A DNA stretch of 64,000 nucleotides, taken from positions 1-64,000 of the forward strand of contig CAYYXR010000009.1 of NCBI GenBank assembly GCA_964475755.1, read 5' to 3'. This document shows, piece by piece, positions 35,827 through 44,922 of this stretch. The number at the start of each line of letters is the position of its first letter. Positions within the stretch are counted from its first letter, which is position 1. The stretch comes from UBA11612 sp964475755. Lineage in GTDB: Bacteria; Pseudomonadota; Alphaproteobacteria; Rhodospirillales; Rhodospirillaceae. Below the pieces are notes generated by a model. That model was not told where the DNA came from, searched no databases, and saw only the letters and a list, made by a program, of their open reading frames with translations. The position numbers and the translations under genes were made by a program.

Positions 35827-36903
35827 TTACGCGACCGCCTTTTTGGATGACCGGTTGTCGACCGAGGTATGCACGCCGTTCACCTTCTTGGTGAAGTCCG
35901 GGACACGCGCGCGTGGGTTATAAAACTGTTTGTACCATGTGCGCAGCTTGTGGAATGGACCATCGGTTGGAATTTGCAGCGGGTTGAAGCAGGGCCGTTT
36001 GTTCGACCACACCTCGAAGTCCTGTGAGAATGCGTGCAGGCTCGTGGCCTGATAGGCGCGTGCATTGGTGACATCTTCCGGCGTGGCGATCTTGTTCGGC
36101 GATTTGACCAATAGCCCGTGCCATACTTTCACCACGCCGTCGTCTATCGGCGTATGTGTGATCAAGATCACAGACGGGTATTCACCTTTCATAAGCGAAA
36201 GCAGCACGCCAGGTCCGGTGTACCAGGTGTCGGTTTCCAACATGGCGCCGTCGGCCGATACAAGCGTCCGGTGCCCGCTGCCGAAACGTTGCACAACAAC
36301 GTGATCCTTAAACTCGTTTTCAAAATAGGCGATATCCTTGCTGCCGTGGGTCGGGATCATGTGGGCGATATCTGCCATATTGTCCACGATCTCCTGCGGA
36401 TGGGTCGCCATTTCGCCCAGGTGGTCGATTTTCCAGTGTACGTACGAGGGGTCATTCCATTCTTCGAGGAACGGTGCATCGTAATCAGGTTTGCCGCCTT
36501 CAGGGTCGTGCCAGGTGAAGATCACACCCATGCGCTCTTCCACGGGCCAGGATTTCACGCAGGCTGCTTTCGGAATCGTGCCTTCGTAATAAGGAATGTC
36601 GTCGCACTTGCCGTCCGGACCGAAACGCCATGCGTGATACGGGCAGCGAATTGAATCGCCTTGAATCCGGGTGCCGTCTTTGACCACGTAAGAGGTGGAG
36701 TTCTTTGCCAAATGCGCGCCCATATGCGCGCAATAGGCTTCAAGCATGTGCACTTTGCCGCTCTGCCCGCGGTAAATTACCATGTCTTGGCCAAAGAATC
36801 GGACCGCCAGCGGTTCGTCTTTCACTTCTTCTGCGTCTGCGACCATGAACCAGCCGCGCGGGAAGGTGAATTCACCCAGCCCATATTCTTCTGTCGTTGC
36901 CAT
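35827..36903 (-). CDS. Rieske non-heme iron oxygenase (KshA-like)
   Basis: A 358-residue oxygenase. The Rieske 2Fe-2S motif is C58-A-H60 and C87-P-Y-H90. The mononuclear iron site is D178-x2-H181-x4-H186 in EIVDNMADIAHMIPTHG. Length, the GWFMVADAEEV start and the long C-terminal helix match KshA, the oxygenase of 3-ketosteroid 9alpha-hydroxylase, which with the reductase KshB makes the 9-hydroxyl that triggers ring B opening. No reductase is adjacent. It opens the minus-strand operon. Substrate specificity among KshA-type enzymes is not decidable from sequence. Confidence 0.85.
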   Translation of the reverse strand: MATTEEYGLGEFTFPRGWFMVADAEEVKDEPLAVRFFGQDMVIYRGQSGKVHMLEAYCAHMGAHLAKNSTSYVVKDGTRIQGDSIRCPYHAWRFGPDGKCDDIPYYEGTIPKAACVKSWPVEERMGVIFTWHDPEGGKPDYDAPFLEEWNDPSYVHWKIDHLGEMATHPQEIVDNMADIAHMIPTHGSKDIAYFENEFKDHVVVQRFGSGHRTLVSADGAMLETDTWYTGPGVLLSLMKGEYPSVILITHTPIDDGVVKVWHGLLVKSPNKIATPEDVTNARAYQATSLHAFSQDFEVWSNKRPCFNPLQIPTDGPFHKLRTWYKQFYNPRARVPDFTKKVNGVHTSVDNRSSKKAVA

Positions 36904-37070
36904 GACTCACCTCGGTTGAGAGAACCAGAGTAGAATGAGACGTTACACCTATCGAAAAAACCCCCATTTTGCAACGCAATATGCGATGAAAAGGTGGCCT
37001 TCATTGTCATTATTCGTTTTTATGGCCCCCGGTTCACTGCGAATTGCAACAATCGCCAAATTGGCGTTCT

Positions 37071-37643
37071 ATGACATCCGCAAATGAGGGGGCGAGGGAT
37101 TACGTGACGCAGGCCAACCAAGAAGACGCGATTCAAGCGGTTATCGATAAGGCCGCCCTGCATGAGCTGGTGCTGAAGTATTGCCGGGGCTGTGACCGCA
37201 GGGATTTCGCGCTGGTTCGCGCTCTCTATCACGACGACGCCATCGACGATCACGGCAATATGTTCAGCGGCACGGCGGATGAGTTTGTCGCTTGGCTGCC
37301 GGGCATGATGCGGGGCTTCGAGGCGACCGTGCACAGCATCTCGAACGCACTTTTCGTTGTGGACGGAGATAAGGCCGAAGGAGAAATTTACACGCACGCG
37401 TATCACCGCACGCATCCGCCCGATGCTCAAGAGATCATCATCGGTGGTCGTTATCTTGACCGTTACGAGCGGCGAAACGGAGAATGGAAATTCATCCACC
37501 GTTCACTGGCGTGTGATTGGTGCGACGTACGCGGCGTGAATACAAAGGCCTATGAACAATTTGCCGCAGGCGCGCCAAGTGGCCGCACCGACAAAGACGA
37601 CCCGTCCTACAAACTGTTGATGCTGGCGGGATTGAAGAAATAA
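37071..37643 (+). CDS. SnoaL/NTF2-like protein
   Basis: A 190-residue protein with an SnoaL-type domain: DKAALHELVLKYCRGCDRRDFALVRALYHDDAIDDHGNM, then HSISNALFVVDGDKAEGEIYTHAYH and WKFIHRSLACDWCD. It has a ~25-residue N-terminal extension. It is the first gene of a plus-strand run with two SDRs and another SnoaL-like gene (gaps 31, 45 and 9 bp), divergent from the KshA-like gene. The function is unknown; isomerase or dehydratase roles are possible. The ATG at 37071 is preferred over an upstream TTG. Confidence 0.75.
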   Translation: MTSANEGARDYVTQANQEDAIQAVIDKAALHELVLKYCRGCDRRDFALVRALYHDDAIDDHGNMFSGTADEFVAWLPGMMRGFEATVHSISNALFVVDGDKAEGEIYTHAYHRTHPPDAQEIIIGGRYLDRYERRNGEWKFIHRSLACDWCDVRGVNTKAYEQFAAGAPSGRTDKDDPSYKLLMLAGLKK

Positions 37644-37674
37644 GAGAACGAACGACTTCAGGAAGGGGACACAC

Positions 37675-38436
37675 ATGGGCGTACTCGACGGAAAGATCGC
37701 ATTGGTAACCGGCGCCGGGCAGGGTGTCGGGCGCGGTATTGCGCTCGCGCTTGCAAAGGAAGGCGCGTCTATCGCCGTGACCGGACGGACCAAGAGCAAG
37801 CTCGATACGGTTTGCAAGGAAATTGAAGCGGCCGGCGGAAAAGCCGAGCCCATTGCTTGCGACGTCACCAAGCTTGAAGACGTCAATGCCGCCGTCGAAC
37901 AGACCGTAAAAACTTTCGGCGGGCTCGATATCCTGGTGAACAACGCTTACCAAGGTGCATTCGGGCCGTTACTGTCCATCGATGACGAGAAGTTTCAGTT
38001 GGGTTTCTTTGCCGGACCGTTCGCGACGTTCCGCTTTATGAAAGCGGCCTATCCGCATCTCAAAGCGCGCGGCGGCGGAGACATTATCAATTTGGGAACG
38101 TCCGCGGCCGTGCGCTGGGACATGAGTAACTACGGCGCTTATGGCGCGGCGAAGGAGGGCGTTCGCGTGCTCACCCGCGCGGCGGCCTGTGAATGGGGCA
38201 AGGACAACATCCGCGTCAATACGATCGCGCCGCACGCCAAGTCGCCGGCATTAGCCGCATGGACCGAGGCCAACCCGGAAGAGGCGAAAGCATTCGTTGC
38301 GTCGATCCCATTGCAGAAAATCGGCGATTGCGAGAAAGACATCGGCCGCTTCGTCGTTTTGCTTCTGCGTCCTGAATCGAGTTACATCAGCGGCGCAACC
38401 ATTCCGCTCGACGGCGGCCAAGCAAGATTCGGTTAA
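37675..38436 (+). CDS. SDR-family dehydrogenase
   Basis: A 253-residue classic short-chain dehydrogenase. Cofactor motif VTGAGQGVGRG, CDVTKLED, the NNAY structural motif, and a catalytic S-Y-K set (S in NLGTSAA, YGAAK). It probably oxidises or reduces a hydroxyl or keto group of the steroid substrate, but the position on the substrate is unknown. GAAGGGG upstream supports the start. In a co-directional run with the next SDR and the SnoaL-like genes. Confidence 0.85.
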   Translation: MGVLDGKIALVTGAGQGVGRGIALALAKEGASIAVTGRTKSKLDTVCKEIEAAGGKAEPIACDVTKLEDVNAAVEQTVKTFGGLDILVNNAYQGAFGPLLSIDDEKFQLGFFAGPFATFRFMKAAYPHLKARGGGDIINLGTSAAVRWDMSNYGAYGAAKEGVRVLTRAAACEWGKDNIRVNTIAPHAKSPALAAWTEANPEEAKAFVASIPLQKIGDCEKDIGRFVVLLLRPESSYISGATIPLDGGQARFG

Positions 38437-38481
38437 TTTAAAAAGACGGCGCGATGCGCCGAATATGGGAGGCACTTAAAT

Positions 38482-39342
38482 ATGTCCAAGGATTCGGGAT
38501 TGGTGGCCGTTGTCACCGGCGCAAGCCGCGGGGCGGGTAAAGGTATTGCGATTGCGCTCGGCGAAAAGGGCGCGACGGTCTATGTCACCGGACGCACCAC
38601 CAAGGAAGGCCAATTCTTCCTACCTGGCACGGTGTATGAGACCGCCGAGCAGGTGACAAAGGCGGGCGGCAAGGGTATCGCCGTTATTTGCGATCACGCC
38701 GACGACTCACAGGTGAAAGCACTTTTCGACCAAGTTGAGAAAGAGTCGGGAGGGCTCGACATCCTCGTCAACAATGTCGCGGTGATTCACGACGATCTCA
38801 TCAAACCCGGCGGCTTCTGGGAGAAGCCTCTGGATTTGGTGGATATCCTCGATGTTGGGCTGCGCAGTCAGTATGTCGCAAGTTATTACGCCGCGCCGTT
38901 GATGGTGAAACGTAAGAGCGGGCTGATCGTGTTTACATCTTCCTTCGGTTCTGTCTGCTATATGCACGGCGCGGCTTATGGTGCGCAAAAAGCAGGTGTC
39001 GATAAATTCGCAGCCGACATGGCGGTGGATCTGAAGCCGCATAACGTTGCGGCTGTATCCATTTGGATGGGGCCGCTGTGGACCTCGCGCACGGAGTGGG
39101 CATCGAAGGAGCGGCCCGAGCAATACGGTGAATTCATGAAAATCGCCGAAACGCCGGAGTTCACGGGCCGCGTCATTCATGCGCTGTATAACGATCCGAA
39201 CCTCATGGAGCTTTCCGGCCAAACACTTATCGGCGCCGAGGCTGCGGAAAAATACGGCATTCAGGATAAGGGCAAGCAACCCCCGTCTTACCGCTCAGCT
39301 CTGGGCGAGCCGCGTATCCCGCACCCCGCCATCGTTCAATAA
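38482..39342 (+). CDS. SDR-family dehydrogenase
   Basis: A 286-residue short-chain dehydrogenase with the cofactor motif VTGASRGAGKG, the NNVA motif and the catalytic TSSFG...YGAQK. It is 30 residues longer than the previous SDR, with a C-terminal extension (KGKQPPSYRSALGEPRIPHP). That tail style is seen in a subgroup of SDRs found in catabolic clusters. Substrate unknown. 45 bp after the previous gene and 9 bp before the SnoaL-like gene. Confidence 0.83.
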   Translation: MSKDSGLVAVVTGASRGAGKGIAIALGEKGATVYVTGRTTKEGQFFLPGTVYETAEQVTKAGGKGIAVICDHADDSQVKALFDQVEKESGGLDILVNNVAVIHDDLIKPGGFWEKPLDLVDILDVGLRSQYVASYYAAPLMVKRKSGLIVFTSSFGSVCYMHGAAYGAQKAGVDKFAADMAVDLKPHNVAAVSIWMGPLWTSRTEWASKERPEQYGEFMKIAETPEFTGRVIHALYNDPNLMELSGQTLIGAEAAEKYGIQDKGKQPPSYRSALGEPRIPHPAIVQ

Positions 39343-39351
39343 GGAGAGAAT

Positions 39352-39876
39352 ATGTCCGCAAGCGTGGAAGAATTAGCAAAGCGCCTGCAGGCGCTGGAAG
39401 ACAAGGACGCGATCAAGGAGTTGAAGGCGCGGTACTTACGCGGGTGCGACCGCCAGCTGCCTGAAATGGTGCGGGACACCCTTGATCCGGATGGATGCGT
39501 GATCGAATTCGAAGGCTTTCCCCCGTTCAAGGATCGTGATTCCTTCGTCCAGGTTTACGCGGAGATGGGCTGCAAGCCTGAGATTATCGATATGCACCAT
39601 GGTCAAAACCCGGACATCGAGCTCACCGGTCCGAATACGGCAAAGGCCAAATGGGATTTGTATTTCTACAATATCAACCTGGCCGAGCGGACCATGGTGC
39701 AGATGTCCTGCGAATATGACGACGAATACGTAAAGAAAAACGGACGCTGGTGGATTAGCAAGACCGCGACGAAGCGCTATTCATTTGTCATGCACAAGGT
39801 GGATGACAAGGGTGTGCCCGTGGTTATGGCGCTTGGCGATCCGGAGAAATCGCCGATCAGCAAGAAAGCCGGCTAA
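39352..39876 (+). CDS. SnoaL/NTF2-like protein
   Basis: A 174-residue protein with the SnoaL-type opening DKDAIKELKARYLRGCDRQLPEMVRDTLDPDGCVIEFEGF and a later NGRWWISKTATKRYSF. It is the last gene of the plus-strand run. Its stop overlaps the stop of the convergent cytochrome c gene by a few bases. The function is unknown; see the other SnoaL-like proteins at 26790, 37071 and 44923. Confidence 0.75.
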   Translation: MSASVEELAKRLQALEDKDAIKELKARYLRGCDRQLPEMVRDTLDPDGCVIEFEGFPPFKDRDSFVQVYAEMGCKPEIIDMHHGQNPDIELTGPNTAKAKWDLYFYNINLAERTMVQMSCEYDDEYVKKNGRWWISKTATKRYSFVMHKVDDKGVPVVMALGDPEKSPISKKAG

Positions 39877-40286
39877 GGAGAATCCGTTATATAGATTGAG
39901 TCGAGCGTTGCGGCTCTGTCGGCCAATTCTTCCGTACCCGCCGGAAACCCATTTGCCGAAAGAATGTAGGCGATCACGTCAACATATTGCTTGTCCGTGA
40001 GCCTGACATTTTCATCCTTGGGCATGGTTGTGTTCATCAGTTCGAGAAGCTCGGCCAAACTGAAGTCGGCCCAACGCAGGAGAAAATCGTAACCCCGCAA
40101 ATTCAGGGAGGGTCCCGAACCCATCAGATTCTCGATGTGACAGCCTAACGCACAGGTTTGTTCGTATATCACGCGGCCCCGTTCTGCTTGTGATGAAGCA
40201 AATACGCCGTCACGAACCGTGCGTTCTTCGGCGTGCAGAGCTTGCAGTGGAATATATACGACAAACGCCGCGAGTGCATATCTCAT
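39873..40286 (-). CDS. c-type cytochrome with unusual CX3CH heme motif
   Basis: A 137-residue secreted protein (signal peptide about residues 1-19, ending LHAEE). It has a cytochrome c domain: GRVIYEQTCALGCHIENLMGSGPSLNLRG and, near the C-terminus, MPKDENVRLTDKQYVDVIAYILSANG with the likely methionine ligand in TTMPKDE. The heme motif reads C-A-L-G-C-H, with three residues between the cysteines instead of two. The reading was checked codon by codon. It is encoded 8 bp downstream of a PQQ-dehydrogenase-like gene and would serve as its electron acceptor. Confidence 0.78.
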   Translation of the reverse strand: MRYALAAFVVYIPLQALHAEERTVRDGVFASSQAERGRVIYEQTCALGCHIENLMGSGPSLNLRGYDFLLRWADFSLAELLELMNTTMPKDENVRLTDKQYVDVIAYILSANGFPAGTEELADRAATLDSIYITDSP

Positions 40287-40294
40287 GAGGCGGC

Positions 40295-41902
40295 CTAATT
40301 TTCGCTATTCGGGACCGTAAAGGCGTGTGGCGAGCGCCCACCCGCCCAGTAAACAACACCGTCGATGACCGCCGCGCCGGAATCGCATCGCGCTCCTGAA
40401 TCAAAGCGCCACAACAGGTCCCCATTGCTTGCGTCAAAGGCGTACATGGGTCCGGGCGGCGCGGTGGAGCACGCATACACCACGCCATTGGCCACGGTGA
40501 CGGGGCCTTTCGGAAACGCTCCGGAGCAATCTTCGCGCGGGCTGCCAACTTCACAAGGTGTGTCGTTACCGGGAAATGTCTCGCCGGCCGGGTCGGGAAT
40601 CTGCCAGATCATTTCGCCGGTGGCCGCGTCCAGGGCGGCGAATGAGCCGTACTTGATTGTCTGACCGCTCATGAGCGTGTGTTCTTGCGGAAAATGACGG
40701 ACCTGCTTGCTGTTGCCCTCTGCGACATAGATGCGCTCTCCGTCCGTCGCCGAACCTTTGAGAATGCCGCCGGTTGGCCCGGCCGGCCCCACCCAGGTAT
40801 CCCAAACGACCTCACCTGTGTCCGGATCAAGGGCCCAGAAAATGCCCGACTTCTGACCTGCGCCGACCAGATCGCGCGTGCCGTCCTCGCCTGCCGCGCG
40901 CCAAATGAGTGCGCCGTTGCCGAAATCGACATCATCGCCGCCGCCGCAAAAGCCGCCCTGTTCCGGCACGAGGCAAGCGCCCGTGAAAATATCGAAATGG
41001 TCGGCGCGAAAGCCCTACTTGATGGCTCCGGTATCGGGATCGAGGGCAAGAATGGAATCGTTCCACACGTCCGGCGGGTAGCACGAGGGCAGGTCGGCGG
41101 GGTTCTCGGCCTTAGTCTTGTCGATACAGGCCTGCACGTCAGGGGGCGCGGCATAGGCATTACCCGTGGTCATATAGAGCGTATTTCGCTTTTCATCGAT
41201 CGAGGGTGTGCGCGACCAGATGGAGCCGCCGGCGAACCCTTCGGGCACGGTGTAGGTCTTCCAAATGATTTCACCGGTGCTCTCATTGAGCGCCACCGCG
41301 CTTCCGCGATACACACAGCACTCTTCGTAACTTCCGTAGGTGGCTTGGACTTCTTCACCCAAGCCGGAGGTGCCCACGTAAACGCGTCCACCGTGGATGA
41401 TGGGCGGTTGCGTGACGCTCGCCATGGGATGCGCGTCGATGGCGGCCTTCCACAGGAGTGCGCCGCTTGATTTGTCGATGGCGGCGACCAATGGTTTGTT
41501 CCGTGTTCCGAATACCACTGCATTGCTGGTGACCGCCAATCCGCGCGGGGAAATGCCAGGCGTTTCCAAGACGTCCTTCACGTCGATTTCGCGCAGGATC
41601 TCTCCCGTTTCCTGGTCGATCCAAAAAAGCCCGCCTTGCGCATTGGCGACAAATAGCGTCTCGCCGTCCGATACGGGCGTTTCCTGTTGCACGCCGCGCA
41701 CGACGGTTGACCATTTCAACGCAAGTCGTGGGGCGTTGCCGACGTTGATGAGGTGTTCGTTCGCCGCGTTCCGCGTATTGGTGATGCCGCCGCCGATAAA
41801 CGGCCAACTTCCCCGTTCCGGCGCGGGCGGCGCGGAATCGGAACAGGCAGTAAATCCAAGGAAGGCGCATACCGAAACGATAAAGCGGGCGTTTTTGGTC
41901 AT
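40295..41902 (-). pseudogene. PQQ-dependent dehydrogenase-like gene interrupted by an in-frame amber stop
   Basis: Two reading-frame pieces (41902-41015 and 40969-40295, same frame) together form one ~535-codon PQQ-binding beta-propeller protein. The first has a lipoprotein-type signal (GFTACSD), then WPFIGGGITNTRNAANEH, propeller repeats such as ALNESTGEIIWKTYTVPEG, and ends LDPDTGAIK-stop. The second continues after GFRADHFDIFTGACLVPEQGGFCGGGDDVDFGNG and later propeller blades. A single TAG (41015-41017) replaces what is probably a Trp codon (TGG). Related enzymes oxidise alcohols, including polyvinyl alcohol, and pass electrons to cytochrome c. It could be a recent pseudogene, a sequencing error or a readthrough gene. 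Confidence 0.8.
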
Positions 41903-42399
41903 TGGTCTTGCTCCACCATGACCACGGGCGCGAGGAGGATTTCCTTGATGAGACCGCTTTCGATGGTGAAGCGCTCCGCGACGTAAAATGACGGTGCGTC
42001 AGGTTTGCCTTTCAAATACCCGTCATAAGCGATCCAGGCTTGATTGCCGTCTGCGGTCCAATGGCGGTTTTTGATGGCGAGGATGACGGATGGCCCTCCA
42101 CTTTTAATGCGGTCGGCCGCCCCAGCTTGATGGTCAGCAGGCGTGCCGAGCCGGTGGCGTGAAATGTCGTCGGCCAGCAGCATATCTTCCATCGGTGCGG
42201 TGTTTTCTTCGCCATTCACATATGTACTCGCGATGGCGATGACACATTTTCGTTGTGCATCCGCCGGCAGAGACACATCACCGTGCATTGCAAAATGGCG
42301 CGAACAATATTTGGCATCGTTGTAATTGGCTTCTGCCCCCCAAGATATTGAAGGAACAGACAGCAGAATCATAAGCCCAAGCGGCCACAAGACTTTCAT
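41899..42399 (-). CDS. secreted protein of unknown function
   Basis: A 166-residue protein with a signal peptide (about residues 1-21, ending SWGAE). The mature part has two cysteines (KYCSRHF and RKCVIAI). Its C-terminal half (SVILAIKNRHWTADGNQAWIAYDGYLKG, APSFYVAERFTIESGLIKEILLAPV) suggests an NTF2-like fold, but this is uncertain. It overlaps the PQQ-dehydrogenase start by four bases (ATGA), so they are translationally coupled. This order implies a three-gene operon with the cytochrome. GGGGGAGGA-like sequence lies upstream. Confidence 0.65.
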   Translation of the reverse strand: MKVLWPLGLMILLSVPSISWGAEANYNDAKYCSRHFAMHGDVSLPADAQRKCVIAIASTYVNGEENTAPMEDMLLADDISRHRLGTPADHQAGAADRIKSGGPSVILAIKNRHWTADGNQAWIAYDGYLKGKPDAPSFYVAERFTIESGLIKEILLAPVVMVEQDQ

Positions 42400-42518
42400 A
42401 TGTGTTCCTCCCCCATGTGGCGACAGTGCTGTGGTGTACTTTATGCTGCGTAACGGAATTGACCTAGCGGCAACGAAGGTGCCATGTTCCTCCGGTCTTT
42501 CCCTGTTAGACGCGTATC

Positions 42519-44108
42519 ATGATACAATTGGCAGAGCGCATTTCATCACAGCCGCGAACCATACCGCACGTCCTTCGGGAAGCCGCGAGACGGTTTGGCA
42601 GAAAGGTCGCTATCGAAGAAGAAAGCGGCGCGCGCCTGACCTACGCCCAATTATTGGGAGCGGTCGAAAGCGCCGCGGCGGCCTTTCTCGCCCATGGTTT
42701 GCGAAAGGGCGACCGCATTTGTGTGTGGGCTCCGAACTGCACCGAATGGATTCTCGCTGCGGCCGGGGCACAATTGGCGGGCGGGGTGCTGGTGCCCGTG
42801 AACACCCGCTTCAAGGGCCCGGAAGCGGCCTACATCCTAAATCGCAGCGGCGCGAAGTTCCTGTTCTCCGTAGGAAATTTTCTGGGTGCCGATTATTTCA
42901 AAATGCTCGCTGACCAGGACCTGCCGCGGGGCCTCAAGCGCATTTCTTTGGACGGCGCCGGGCCAGACGCAGTTTCGTGGGAAGAATTTGTCAAATCAGG
43001 CGCAGAGATTTCCCGTTCGCGATTGGAACAAGCGCTCGGGAATCTAAATGCGGATGATCTTAGCGACATCCTATTTACCTCGGGCACGACCGGCCGCCCG
43101 AAAGGCGCCATGTGTACCCACGAACAGGTCATCAACACGTTCCAGACCTGGGTGGACAGTGTGGGCATGCGCGAAGACGACCGCTATTTGATCGTCAATC
43201 CGTTCTTTCATACGTTCGGCTATAAGGCCGGCTGGGTGGCGTGCCTGCTGGCCGGCGCGACGATTCTACCGCACGCCGTGTTCGACGCGGACAGCGTGAT
43301 GAAACGAATTCAAAAATCCAAAGTGACTGTCCTTCCCGGACCGCCGACGCTCTACCAGTCCATGCTTTCCAGCGCAAACCGCAAGAACTTCGATATCTCT
43401 TCGTTGAGGTTGGCGGTCACCGGCGCTGCGTCCGTGCCCGTGCAGTTGATCGAACGCATGCGCAGCGATTTGGGATTTGAAACGGTTATTACTGCCTATG
43501 GTCTCACAGAAACGAACGGCATGGTCAGCATCTGCTCGGGCGGCGACAGCGCCGAGCGGATCGCGACCACCAGCGGACGCGCTATTCCCGGCATTGAAGC
43601 GCGCTGTGTGGACGCAGATGGAAACACCGTGCCGCCCGGCGAACCAGGCGAAATCCTGGTGCGCGGCTACAATGTAATGAAGGGTTACCTGGACGACCCC
43701 GCTGCGACCGCCGAAGCCATCGATAAGGACGGATGGCTCAGGACAGGCGATATCGGGGTCATCGATGCAGAGGGTTATATCCGAATCACTGACCGCGCGA
43801 AGGATATGTTCATCGTCGGTGGTTTTAATTGTTATCCGGCGGAGATCGAGGAGCTGATCCTGAGTCATCCCGACGTTGCACAGGTCGCCGTTATCGGTGT
43901 TCCAGACGAGCGCATGGGCGAGGTCGCCAAGGCTTTTGTGGTGCGTCGCCAAGGATCGAACCTCACGGAAGAAGACTTCATCGCTTGGTGCCGCAAAAAC
44001 ATGGCCAACTACAAAGTGCCGCGCAGCGCCGTGTTCATGGACAGCTTGCCCATCACGGCATCAGGAAAAGTTCAACGATTTGCTCTGAGGGAGGAAAGCG
44101 CAAAATGA
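42519..44108 (+). CDS. acyl-CoA synthetase, FadD3-like
   Basis: A 529-residue ANL-superfamily ligase. The AMP-binding signature is DILFTSGTTGRPKGAM, and later motifs are YGLTETNG, GWLRTGDIG, RAKDMFIVGGFNCYPAEIEE and SGKVQRFALRE with the catalytic lysine. The length and NPFFHTFGYKAGWVACLLAGATILPH stretch resemble FadD3, which activates HIP (the C/D-ring acid released by HsaD) with CoA. The steroid context supports FadD3, but closely related fatty-acid ligases cannot be excluded. Its stop overlaps the next SDR start. Confidence 0.8.
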   Translation: MIQLAERISSQPRTIPHVLREAARRFGRKVAIEEESGARLTYAQLLGAVESAAAAFLAHGLRKGDRICVWAPNCTEWILAAAGAQLAGGVLVPVNTRFKGPEAAYILNRSGAKFLFSVGNFLGADYFKMLADQDLPRGLKRISLDGAGPDAVSWEEFVKSGAEISRSRLEQALGNLNADDLSDILFTSGTTGRPKGAMCTHEQVINTFQTWVDSVGMREDDRYLIVNPFFHTFGYKAGWVACLLAGATILPHAVFDADSVMKRIQKSKVTVLPGPPTLYQSMLSSANRKNFDISSLRLAVTGAASVPVQLIERMRSDLGFETVITAYGLTETNGMVSICSGGDSAERIATTSGRAIPGIEARCVDADGNTVPPGEPGEILVRGYNVMKGYLDDPAATAEAIDKDGWLRTGDIGVIDAEGYIRITDRAKDMFIVGGFNCYPAEIEELILSHPDVAQVAVIGVPDERMGEVAKAFVVRRQGSNLTEEDFIAWCRKNMANYKVPRSAVFMDSLPITASGKVQRFALREESAK

Positions 44109-44884
44109 TTCTCAAGGATAAAGCCGTCGTCATAAGCGGCGTGGGTCCGGGCATGGGGCGCAAGCTCGCGCTGCTTGTTGCGGCCGAAGGGGCGAAGGTC
44201 GCCATCGGCGCGCGTTCGCAGGAATTTCTGGATGCGTTGGAAAAGGAAATCAAGGACCAGGGCGGTGAGGTGGTCGCCGTGCGCACGGACGTAAAATCCG
44301 CCGCGGATTGTCAAGCGCTGGTCGATGCCGCCGTGAAGGCGTTCGGCAAAATCGATGGCCTTGTAAACAGCGCCTACAGCATCGGACGTTTCGAACTTTT
44401 TGAGGGCGGCGATTTGGAACTGTGGCGCGATGCCATGGACGTGACCTGTTTCGGCGCGCTGCGCATGGCACAAGCTGCGCTGCCACATCTCAAAAAGAAC
44501 GGCGGGTCCATTCTCAATGTCGGCAGCATGATTACGCGCAAGCCGCTGCCCTATCAGGCAGCCTATCAAATCGGCAAGGCGGCCTTGCAGGCGGCCACAA
44601 AGCAGCTCGCTGTTGAATTGGGCCAATACAATATTCGCGTGAACTCCACCATCATCGGCTGGATGTGGGGCGCATCGGTCGAGGGGTATTTCCAGGATCA
44701 GGCGAAACAGACCGGCACATCCGTCGACGACTTGGTCAAGGAACGGGCGTCGCATATCGCCTTGGCGCGCATCCCGCCGGACGATGAATGCGCGCGCGCG
44801 GTTCTCTTTTTCCTGTCCGATTATTCCAGTGTGGTCACGGGGGCCATGCTCGACGTCAATGGCGGCGAATCCGTCGCACCGTAA
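44105..44884 (+). CDS. SDR-family dehydrogenase
   Basis: A 259-residue short-chain dehydrogenase. Cofactor motif VISGVGPGMGRKLALLVAAEG, TDVKSAADC, the NSAY motif, and a catalytic S..Y-Q-I-G-K set (GSMITRKPLPYQAAYQIGKAAL). The start ATG at 44105 overlaps the FadD3-like stop (ATGA), so it is translationally coupled. The substrate is unknown; a role on the HIP-CoA side chain or ring keto group is possible. Confidence 0.83.
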   Translation: MILKDKAVVISGVGPGMGRKLALLVAAEGAKVAIGARSQEFLDALEKEIKDQGGEVVAVRTDVKSAADCQALVDAAVKAFGKIDGLVNSAYSIGRFELFEGGDLELWRDAMDVTCFGALRMAQAALPHLKKNGGSILNVGSMITRKPLPYQAAYQIGKAALQAATKQLAVELGQYNIRVNSTIIGWMWGASVEGYFQDQAKQTGTSVDDLVKERASHIALARIPPDDECARAVLFFLSDYSSVVTGAMLDVNGGESVAP

Positions 44885-44922
44885 ACCATTGCAAAAGACA
44901 AACCTGAAGGGGAGGCAAGACC

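Noticed and set aside
40295..41902. Two independent genes instead of one interrupted PQQ dehydrogenase
   Set aside because: Both pieces are in the same frame, and the sequence between them reads as continuous beta-propeller protein across the TAG. The GTG start of the second piece lies inside the domain.
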